DNA from: JACKAQ01 sp020634975 [NCBI: Calditrichia bacterium]
Lineage (GTDB): Bacteria > Calditrichota > Calditrichia > RBG-13-44-9
NCBI GenBank assembly: GCA_020634975.1
Contig: JACKAQ010000001.1
Span: 2,294,001-2,358,000, forward strand
Reading direction: 5' to 3'
Length of the DNA: 64,000 bases
The notes under the pieces were generated by a model that searched no databases, was not told the origin of the DNA, and saw nothing but the letters and a program-made list of their open reading frames with translations. Each line of letters opens with the position of its first letter. Position 1 is the first letter of the stretch. Both the position numbers and the translations under genes were made by a program. This document shows positions 53,048-60,696 of the stretch, in pieces.

Positions 53048-53213
53048 GATAACCACATCATTCTAAACTGGCGGTTGTACCGGACGCAACCGCAGGACTG
53101 TGCTTTTGTTCTAAAGTTTAGTTTGTGCAAAATAGTTGTAAACATCAGAAAATTGTGGTGCAAGTATTGCGCCGGTCCCGAAGGAATGCCTTCGGCATAA
53201 ACTGTGTTGTTAA
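53048..53213 (+). repeat. Island spacer repeat, copy 1
   Basis: From about 53073 this sequence matches the spacer at 55638-55765 (shared blocks: GGACGCAA, CTGTGCTTT, GTTCTAAA, TTGCGCCGGTCCC, GATGCCTTCGGCATAAACTG or ATGCCTTCGGCATAAACTG, GTGTTGTTA). It begins with GATAACC and ends with GTTAACC and contains a perfect GCGGTTG/CAACCGC hairpin. It lies just before the IS-interrupted gene; copy 2 lies just after that gene. Confidence 0.8.
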
Positions 53214-53524
53214 CCAAGCTCAAACTCGGATTATAAATATGAAATTTGTATTGTGTTTTATTATCTGCGTGTATTCAACCTTTGCCAGATCTGAAAAACT
53301 CTACTTTTTCAGTGGTTTCAAATCTTCTCAGAACAATCAGTTTCAATTAACTCTGGAAGGCTATGCATTTGAAGGGCTGTTGGCGATCAGCGCTTAATTA
53401 TTAAAGAAGCAAATATAATACTAACTGACACCTTGACAAATACACCTGTGATACCTGACATCTCAAATAAGGGGATTTGGCAATACCGCACTTCGATAAA
53501 ATAATTTTTTATAATAAATATTTT

Positions 53525-53533
53525 ATTCCAATT
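53525..53533 (+). repeat. Target-site duplication, left copy
   Basis: ATTCCAATT directly abuts the left end of the IS and is repeated at 54810-54818 on the other side. Nine bases. Confidence 0.9.
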
Positions 53534-54809
53534 CAGTAATGTCCGGTTAGGAATTTGCATATGAGTTAAAATTTGTCGTGATTTATCTACCCTAAATTAT
53601 TCGTATATATTTAACCACTGGTATTTCACGACATGCCCAAACATTTTTATCCGAATTCACGGCGATTTGATACGCCATCGTTTGCTGAATTGTTAAAGCC
53701 GTTGCAAGCAATTTTAATGACGGTATCACCCTTTAAATCTCGCGGAATAAACCATTGGAAGTTACTTTTGAGCATATGTTGAAATCTCTCATCTTTTTTT
53801 CATCTGGAAGAACATACTTCCGGGCGGCATCTGCTTCAAATTTTGCAAGAAGACGCGTTTGCCCGAAGTGAGATTGCGCCGCCTGATGGAATGAAGAATA
53901 GCACTTTCTTCGAAATTCTTAATAACCGGGGATTGGAACAGTTCCTATCGGTTTATCAGGCGCTGCAGCAACAAGCCAGTCACATGATTCCCAAAGATTT
54001 TAAAGAACTGGGCGATCTGGTGGCCATTGACGGCTCTTTAATTGATGCGGTTTTATCTATGACCTGGGCTGACTATCGGGATGGTGCCAAAAAAGCCAAG
54101 GTGCATTTGGGGTTTGATGTCAATCGCGCTATCCCCAGCAAGATCTTTTTGACCAATGGCAAAGCCGATGAACGCCCCTTTGTGGACTCAATTCTTCAAC
54201 CAGGACAAACAGCGGTTATGGATCGCTATTACCAGCATCATCAGAATTTTGATCGCTGGCAAACCGAGGGCAAACAGTTTGTCTGTCGCATTAAAGCCAA
54301 TACGCGTAAAGTCATTATTAACAATAACCAACCCCAATCTGACAGCATTGTTTTCTTTGATGCAATGGTATTGCTGGGATCTGAATATCTAAACCAAACA
54401 GAACGACCGATTCGACTCATTGGCTACCGGGTCAAAGGCAAAATATATTGGATCGCCACCAATCGCTATGATCTGTCGGCAGAGCAAGTTGCTGAAATTT
54501 ACCGCCTGAGATGGCGCATAGAAGATTTCTTTAAATGGTGGAAACAACATCTCAAAGTTTATCATCTCATCTCCAGAAGCTATCACGGTCTGATGATTCA
54601 GATCCTTGCCGGGTTGATTACCTATCTACTCCTTGCAATTTATTGTCATAACCAATATAATGAAAAAGTCTCTATCAAACGTGTTCGCCAGCTACGTATT
54701 CAAATTCAAAATGAAATCAGAAATGCTAACTTCCTTGGTGGAAGAAGCCCGACATCTGAGTCTATACATGAATCAAAACCATATGCAAAAACTTAACCGG
54801 ACATCACTG
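53534..54809 (+). mobile_element. IS4-family insertion sequence, 1276 bp
   Basis: Terminal inverted repeats begin CAGTAATGTCCGGTTA on the left and CAGTGATGTCCGGTTA on the right (read inward), with further similarity through TTTGCATATG, about 30 bp in total. A 9-bp direct duplication, ATTCCAATT, flanks it exactly. It carries one DDE transposase gene interrupted by a TGA codon. Exact duplications indicate a fairly recent insertion. Confidence 0.92.
53633..54796 (+). pseudogene. IS4-family DDE transposase with internal stop codon
   Basis: From ATG 53633 the frame reads MPKHFYPNSRRFDTPSFAEL through HWKLLLSIC and meets TGA at 53780-53782 (codon 50), then continues in the same frame as NLSSFFHLEEHTSGRHLLQ for a further 338 codons. 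The catalytic DDE set is present: Asp in LVAIDGSLIDAV, Asp in QTAVMDRYYQHH, and the Y-R-E-K motif YRLRWRIEDFFKWWKQ. Apart from the stop it looks complete (about 387 codons). The element is probably immobile unless the TGA is read through or supplied in trans. Confidence 0.88.
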
Positions 54810-54818
54810 ATTCCAATT
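54810..54818 (+). repeat. Target-site duplication, right copy
   Basis: ATTCCAATT, identical to 53525-53533. Confidence 0.9.
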
Positions 54819-55072
54819 GGAAGTTATTTAAAAATGATTCTCTAATCACATTTCATTTCGGATGGGGTGACCTTCCATATTGGGGTGTCTTCTCAACAGA
54901 TGGAAACACCTACTATACAATTGCTTACAAGAAGGGTGAAGGTGCCATAATTTTAGTAATAGGATTAGATGGAAATGAAATCAATAGACATCCTGTTCTG
55001 AATATAATCCTACATCGCAAGGTGTTTACAAAAATATGTTAATCACATTATCGATGAAAAGTCAGACAAATA

Positions 55073-55250
55073 AAGGTAATAATAGAATTATCGGCATAGA
55101 TAATAATGGAACAAAGGTATTAGATTATGAAATTAATTCATACTTTCAGAATTACAATTCAAAGGTAATAATAGAATTATCGGCATAGATAATAATGGAA
55201 CAAAGGTATTAGATTATGAAATTAATTCATACTTTCAGAATTACAATTCA
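55073..55250 (+). repeat. Perfect 89-bp tandem duplication
   Basis: 55073-55161 and 55162-55250 are identical (starting AAGGTAATAATAG, ending TTACAATTCA). Eighty-nine is not a multiple of three, so it frameshifts the decaying gene it lies in. Confidence 0.93.
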
Positions 55251-55625
55251 TTTGCAATTGATAGAAATGAAGGCTTTCTCATGTTTCATATACACTCCGA
55301 TGATAGTATAACTACAATCGATATTTTATCAGGTCAGCCCAAAGCAAAGCTATCCTTGAGAGAAGCAGAAAAATATTTATTTGGCAACGATCTTGAAACA
55401 ACTAAATTTATTCTGAGTGTTTTTGAGAGAAAGAATCATGCCATAATGTCTACCGAACATCTAAATAAGCTAATTAATTTATATAACTCATTTGTAATAT
55501 ATCCAAAGAAGTCAAATAGTGTCATTAACAGCATTATCAACAATAGTTTATATATTATTAATTTATCTGAATTTAGAAAGAAATACCCAGATTTTCGATA
55601 TCATTAAAACTATTATTGTCTTATT

Positions 55626-55765
55626 ATGCTAACTTCCGGTTATGCGGACGCAAATACAGGGCTGTGCTTTCGTTCTAAATTAAATGGGATGTAAAACGTC
55701 AGCAAATTGTGTTGTAGTGTTGCGCCGGTCCCAAAGGGATGCCTTCGGCATAAACTGTGTTGTTA
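55626..55765 (+). repeat. Island spacer repeat, copy 2
   Basis: Matches 53073-53212 with scattered differences and small indels, beginning after GCTAAC at about 55628-55633 and ending GTGTTGTTA. It lies 20 bp after the stop of the IS-interrupted gene and 50 bp before the hydrolase gene, so the two copies bracket a single gene. Confidence 0.8.
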
Positions 55766-55818
55766 TAACACTAATAATATTTCAATAAAGTAATCCTCAG
55801 TATTTTTAGGGTTTTACG

Positions 55819-57311
55819 ATGAATACACCAAAAGTATTTCTTGCGACGGTTTTGATGGCAATCTCCCTAAATAGTTGCTTAAACAATAAAACCACTACAA
55901 ACATCGAAGGATTGTGGATATCAACTGAAGAAACGTCGCCCTATTTGAGCCGTGGGCACAAAAGGTTGCATTGGAAGTCAGAAGAGATAGTATAAATACA
56001 TTGACAGCTCGCGGTTTTTTTTTGAAGAACGATGAGTTTAAAGCAGAATGGAAGTTTATTAATATACAACATGATACTACTACAAATAGGATCACATTCC
56101 TTGATTCTGATTTGGATACTCTAATATGCAATCTGGATGCTGGAACTGAAATTCTTAATGGCTCAGTCCATTCGCAGGACGATAAAAACCCATTAAATTT
56201 TGTTCGTGCCAGTAGAAATCTCGAAATCAGACTATTGTACCCACGAGTTCCTGATAAGAAAGGGAAGATATCCTATTCCTGCACGAAGCCTGAACAAACA
56301 GATGATGGCTTGGAAACGGAATCTATATACAGTTATTCCAGTGATTCTTCTTCAGTTTCAAATCTGATGAAGGACATCATCGATCAGAGGTATGGCAAAG
56401 TAAAATCACTTTTAATACTCAAAGACAACAAATTAATAGCCGAAGAATATTTTTATGGCTATAGCCGGAATGACCTGCAACAAATACGTTCCTGCACAAA
56501 AAGCGTCACCTCTTTACTTTTTGGAATCGCACTGGATCATCATAATAGCATAAATATCGATCAACCTGTATTTAGTTTTTTCCCAGAGTATGATGCCCTA
56601 AAATCCAAAGGAAGAGAGGAAATCAAGTTAAAACATATTTTAACCATGACAGCGGGTTTGGAATGGGATGATTATCCGCCCGAAATGTTTAAAACTGATG
56701 ATTGTTTTAAATATATTTTTAGCCGGCCAATGGCAGGTAAGCCTGGTGAAAAGTTCAATTATAATAGTGGTTGTTCTGTCATTCTTGGAGGTATCATTCA
56801 ATTCCTTGAAGCAAAAAAGACTCTTGAATTTGCTGAGGAGTATCTTTTCACACCAATGGGCATTACAAATTACATTTGGGAAAGCCATAACAATGATGTA
56901 TTACGGTGTGGCGAGGGGCTATCCTTACGTCCAATAGATATGGCAAAAATTGGATTGTTGGTTCTCAATGATGGAAAATGGCAAAACAAACAGATTGTTT
57001 CTAAAAAGTGGATACGCGAATCTACCAAACCACATACGCGCGAAAGTGTATTCTTTGACTACGGATATCAATGGTGGCATCATTCTAAGAGTAATTTACA
57101 ATGGTGGAAAGAACCAAATGCCGTATCGCCCAAAGAGCACGATCTAATCACCGCACTTGGTCACGGCGGTCAGTATATTATGATTGTCCGGGATTTAAAT
57201 CTGGTAATAGTTGCTACTGCATCAGATTTTGAAAGTGGTGAAATGGCACGGAGGAAAATTCCGATGGTCATTGAGAAAATCATTCCAATTTTTGAAGATT
57301 CCCGATTGTAG
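55819..57311 (+). pseudogene. Beta-lactamase-like serine hydrolase (class C type) lipoprotein with a frameshift
   Basis: ATG 55819 (AGGG eight bases upstream) opens a lipoprotein signal (MNTPKVFLATVLMAISLNSC) and NIEGLWISTEE. At about 55930-55940 the homologous reading moves to the next frame (LFEPWAQKVALEVRRDSINTLTARG), which stays open to 57311. The C-terminal 330 residues are a beta-lactamase/penicillin-binding fold with SCTKS (SxxK nucleophile), YNSG (YxN) and a GHGGQY motif near the end. Such enzymes hydrolyse esters, amides or D-Ala peptides. Either a one-base sequencing error or a true mutation separates the two parts; translation might also begin internally at TTG 55971. Confidence 0.72.
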
Positions 57312-57326
57312 TGCAAAAAAATATGG

Positions 57327-57399
57327 TATAGCAAATCAATGCAGCGAACCCTTGGGCTTCGCTTACGCTCACCCAGGGTCCGCTGATCTCAACGTTAGC
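57327..57399 (+). repeat. attC-like integron recombination site candidate
   Basis: Between the hydrolase and thioredoxin genes. The left end TATAGCAAATCAATGCAGCG differs by one base from the TAACAAATCAATGCAGCG form of attC R''/L'' boxes, and the right end CGCTGATCTCAACGTTAGC fits L'/R'. In between, CAGCGaACCC pairs with GGGTcCGCTG, with unpaired bases on one side only, as in attC hairpins. The length (about 73 bp) is typical. No integrase gene is seen in the window. Confidence 0.55.
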
Positions 57400-57448
57400 A
57401 GCGGTCAAACAGACTATAAATATTACGAAGATTCAAAACAGGCAGTCA

Positions 57449-57958
57449 ATGAAAAACCCAGAAGCCCCATCAACGAACACATCTGACACGACATCCAAAG
57501 CAGCGAAAGGCAAATCTCATCCATTTTGGCAGTGGTTCTGGCTGACTTTCCTTGTGGTTTCCCTTGGCTATGCATGGTATTCATTCTACGTTCCTTCGAA
57601 TGATGTGGTCTGGGCTGATGACATCGTCTCGGCTCGACAGCTAGCCACTGAGTCTGGCAAAAACATGATGCTATTTTTCACTGCGGAGTGGTGCGTACCG
57701 TGCCGGATAATGAAGCGAGAGGTTTTTGCAGATCAGGAAGCAATGACTGCAATAAATGCGAAAGTTGTCCCGGTAATGATCTCTGAGGATAGCCCTGGCG
57801 CGGATGAGGTATTCAGTCTGTATAATGTCGGCGGCACACCGGTAACCATATTTACTGATTCACAGGGGAACGTACTTGATTATGCGGTTGGTAGGATAGG
57901 AAAAACAGAGTTCCTCGAAATGCTTGAGAATTTGGACGGCGTTGCTAGCGTGAGATAA
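57449..57958 (+). CDS. Membrane-anchored thioredoxin-fold protein
   Basis: A 169-residue protein: a basic, Ser/Thr-rich N-terminus, one membrane helix (about 27-47, WQWFWLTFLVVSLGYAWYSFY), and a thioredoxin domain outside the membrane with WCVPC (about 82-86) and cis-Pro in VGGTPVTIF. Of the DsbD C-domain/thioredoxin-like kind that reduces or exchanges periplasmic disulfides. It lies 50 bp after the attC-like site. The ribosome site is weak. Confidence 0.85.
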   Translation: MKNPEAPSTNTSDTTSKAAKGKSHPFWQWFWLTFLVVSLGYAWYSFYVPSNDVVWADDIVSARQLATESGKNMMLFFTAEWCVPCRIMKREVFADQEAMTAINAKVVPVMISEDSPGADEVFSLYNVGGTPVTIFTDSQGNVLDYAVGRIGKTEFLEMLENLDGVASVR

Positions 57959-58479
57959 AAATTGTCTTGGATGGGCTACGGGTGATCGAAGAACCTTCGA
58001 ACAAGCCGGTACAGTGAATGTCGGCGAGCACCGCCAACGGCTGAAACGCGATGTTGACTGAAATAAAACCTGAGAACCATAGTTTTTATTCAAACAGCCG
58101 TCTATCTCCATAAAAATCGGGCGATTCACCCCCAAATCACCCAAAAGAGCTTTTCTCCCGCAGGGATGCTTCCCGACGAGAATTCTGTCTGGCGAGTTTG
58201 ATGCCCCGGAAGGGCATCATCCGGGCGAGCGCCGGAATCGTGTCAGTCAAATATTTTCGATTGTACCTTATCGTTCATTTTACCGTTCCGATCTTAATTG
58301 GCAATCAAGAAAAATTGCACAAAATGCAAAAGGAAATGTAATCTTTCCTGAGCATAAAAAAGCAAAAAACCAGCCCCTACTCATCACCGGTTACGTCGCC
58401 ACATCGCTGGCGTGGCACCGGCACGCGAAACTGAACGAACAATACTGAAACAGCAGTCAGCTACACTTTCCCAACTTTC
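57959..58479. other. 521-bp stretch without a gene
   Basis: No convincing open frame on either strand. The perfect hairpin GATGCCC/GGGCATC at 58200-58218 stands out, embedded in locally GC-rich DNA (58140-58240) that differs from the AT-rich surroundings. Short protein-like fragments (for example near 58370-58430) are too brief to assign. Confidence 0.5.
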
Positions 58480-58617
58480 TCACTTCGATAAAATACCTCC
58501 CTTCTGCCTGGCATTAAAGGTCATCCCCACAAACGGATCAGACGGAATATTAATACTTTGTATCTGAATACTAACAGCCAGCAACAGGCAAAAACTGAGT
58601 GCGTATAATTTTTTCAT
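58480..58617 (-). CDS. Short secreted peptide, 45 residues
   Basis: ATG 58617 has GAGG six bases upstream. The product starts with a good signal peptide (MKKLYALSFCLLLAVSIQIQ) and continues for 25 residues (ending FNARQKGGILSK). It could be a real secreted peptide or the 5' stump of a deleted secreted protein. No homology recognised. The longer frame back to 58830 lacks a ribosome site. Confidence 0.4.
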   Translation of the reverse strand: MKKLYALSFCLLLAVSIQIQSINIPSDPFVGMTFNARQKGGILSK

Positions 58618-58916
58618 TTTATCCTCATTTTGAAACATTAGCGCAGCAATCTGTACAAGAAAAACAGATGTCAAAAATTCTAAAAGGTAAGATATTGATT
58701 TTATAAAGAGTTGTCTGTCGCTGGTGTAACATAAAATTGATGCTGATGTAACATTTGGTATGCTTTGGTATTGTTTTTGGTCAAAGGGTAGGACTTCTCG
58801 GTTTAAGAAATTTAAACTACAATTCGACAACGTGAGTATATTTCGGCTTTATCTTTTAGAGTTGTATATTTAGCAGAGAATTGTTTTTTTAATTTCAAAA
58901 AAGGAAAATATTCTTA

Positions 58917-60320
58917 ATGAAATCGATTAGAATCTTTTTTTGCATTGCAATACTATTGATTATATACAGCAGTTGCTCAGACTCTTCCATAAATTCAATA
59001 GAACCGCAAATAATTCCTGAATTTACCGCCGTACAAATTGATAGTAATCAATTTAATTCCCTAAGCGCCAAAATAACGGCTTCAATATTAGATGCTGAGG
59101 AAGTGTATCTTAAATTTAGTTATGATACATCAAATGTGCAGCAATCACCGGCCTTTTTTGTTGAAGAAAATAACGTAACAATCCCGTTATTGGGGTTAAA
59201 ACCGAACACAAATTACTCAATAATCGTAATCGCTACATCTTCCACCGCAGATATCGCCGTCAGCGATACCATTTTCTTTACTTCAGGTGATCTTCCTAAT
59301 GAGATGCCACAGATAACCACTGTAATATATCAAACGCCGTCTCAGCAATATGTTATGATAGATCTCATATCTCGAACCCCAAATTCAAAAGGATATGCGA
59401 TCATCATCAATAACGATGGTGATGTAGTGTGGTATCGCGAATTTAGTGGTCCCGTTGTCGATTTTCAAAAGCAACCTAACGGCAATTATACAGTATTTAC
59501 ATCTGAAAACGGTGCAACCCCTCGTTTTTATGAAATCAATTCGCTGGGTGAAGTAATTCGGGAGTTTGTAGCAAGCAATGGTTTTGAGACAGATCCCCAT
59601 GAGATCAGGTTGTTCGATGGTGGATATTGCCTTTTCAACGTGGAAGTAAGGGAGATGGATCTTACCCTTTTGGGTGGATATCCTAATGTCCAGGTTACAG
59701 GAACGAATATTGAATTTATTCGATCGGGACAACCTGCTTTCTATTGGAGTCCTTTTGACTATTTCCAGGTAACGGATGCGGCATCAGATATTCCTCTCAA
59801 TACTCAAAATGTTGATCCCTGGCACGGCAACGCCCTCGAAATTGATACAGACGGTAATCTTCTAGCCTCTTTCCGGAATAGTGATGAGATTACCAAAATA
59901 AATTCTCAAACCGGTGAAGTAATTTGGCGATTGGGAGGTAAGCAAAATGAATTCACATTTATTAATGATCCACTAGGTGGATTTTCCCATCAACATGGTA
60001 TCAGAAGGTTAGAGAATGGAAATCTAATTATGTTCGATAATGGGAATTTACACTCCCCCCCAACCAGCAGGGCGGTTGAATATAAAATCGATGAACAAAA
60101 TAAAACAGCAGAACGGGTATGGGATTATACCCATATGCCAGCGATATTCAGTTTTGCCATTGGTTTTGCTCAGCGTCTTCCTGATGGAAATACCTTAATC
60201 GATTACGGAACTGCCAATAAGATTTTAGAAGTTGATATGCTCGGAAATCCGGTTATGGAAATTGCAATTCAGGACAGCTCTTATGTTTATCGGGCTTTTC
60301 GAATTAATTCGATCTATTAA
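58917..60320 (+). CDS. Arylsulfotransferase (ASST) family lipoprotein
   Basis: A 467-residue protein with a lipobox (IYSSC, Cys20), a fibronectin-like N-terminal region (about 35-125, ending LPNEMPQ), and a six-bladed propeller with ASST motifs: WYREFSGPVVDFQKQPNGNY, DPHEIRLFDGG, DPWHGNALEIDTDGNLLASFRNSDEITKINSQTGEVIWRLGG and FSHQHGIRRLENGNLIMFDNG. Its histidines (WHGN, HQHG) are candidates for the catalytic residues of arylsulfate sulfotransferases, which move sulfate between phenols. AAGGA lies twelve bases before the ATG. It ends the plus-strand part of the island. Confidence 0.88.
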   Translation: MKSIRIFFCIAILLIIYSSCSDSSINSIEPQIIPEFTAVQIDSNQFNSLSAKITASILDAEEVYLKFSYDTSNVQQSPAFFVEENNVTIPLLGLKPNTNYSIIVIATSSTADIAVSDTIFFTSGDLPNEMPQITTVIYQTPSQQYVMIDLISRTPNSKGYAIIINNDGDVVWYREFSGPVVDFQKQPNGNYTVFTSENGATPRFYEINSLGEVIREFVASNGFETDPHEIRLFDGGYCLFNVEVREMDLTLLGGYPNVQVTGTNIEFIRSGQPAFYWSPFDYFQVTDAASDIPLNTQNVDPWHGNALEIDTDGNLLASFRNSDEITKINSQTGEVIWRLGGKQNEFTFINDPLGGFSHQHGIRRLENGNLIMFDNGNLHSPPTSRAVEYKIDEQNKTAERVWDYTHMPAIFSFAIGFAQRLPDGNTLIDYGTANKILEVDMLGNPVMEIAIQDSSYVYRAFRINSIY

Positions 60321-60696
60321 GAGATAAAATACGATTGGATCGCGCTTGATGACGGGATAAAATGGGATGCCGCATATGCGCCGCCACTTCATTGCTTTGA
60401 AAGTGAGGAATATGTAACCCTTTTGGCTGTAATATGAGAGAGGTTGTTAAAACTGACCTCGTATGCGATTTCAGAAAAATTAAAGCAATATCTTCTTCGG
60501 AAACTTTCAGACGCATCCGGCGTCTGGAGTGCGGTGAAGAAATCCGGTGTGGCAGTCTGACGATCCGGGTATCTTTTCTGCCAGAATAGTTTAAACCGGT
60601 TCCCAAAAACAGAGCTTAAACTTGTGGAAATAAAAAAGGCTCCGGTACTATTGAAATTGCCGGAGCCTAAAATTGCCGGATTCAAACGAATCCTGA
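60321..60696. other. 376-bp intergenic stretch between convergent genes
   Basis: Open frames on the minus strand here lack ribosome sites and any recognisable pattern. The right end holds the terminator of the TonB receptor gene. Confidence 0.55.
60631..60667 (-). terminator. Terminator of the TonB-dependent receptor gene
   Basis: On the minus strand GGCTCCGG pairs with CCGGAGCC (60638-60645 and 60660-60667) and is followed by six T, then ATTT. Confidence 0.85.

Larger units (their letters stand above)
53239..55607 (+). pseudogene. Secreted protein of unknown function, broken by frameshifts, an IS and a tandem duplication
   Basis: The gene begins at ATG 53239 with a clear signal peptide (MKFVLCFIICVYSTFARS) and continues through EGYAFEG. 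The frame then shifts near 53380 (GDQRLIIKEANIILTDTLTNT), passes an IS (53534-54809), resumes as LITFHFGWGDLPYWGVFSTDGNTYYTIAYKKG (54838 onward), shifts again near 54990 to SQGVYKNMLITLSMKSQ, and is shifted by an 89-bp duplication before the final NEGFLMFHIHSDDS...FRYH-stop. Removing the IS and duplication would give one reading of roughly 330-350 codons if the frameshifts were repaired. I do not recognise the family. Non-functional as it stands. Confidence 0.72.

Noticed and set aside
55073-55250. Short CRISPR or VNTR array
   Set aside because: There are only two directly abutting copies without spacers and no cas genes; it is a tandem duplication.
57796-57958. Second attC-like site after the thioredoxin gene
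   Set aside because: I could not find paired ends or a central palindrome after 57958 that matches the site at 57327-57399.
60304-60685. Two overlapping minus-strand frames of about 100 codons
   Set aside because: No ribosome site, no domain pattern, unusual composition, and they cross the terminator of the TonB receptor gene.
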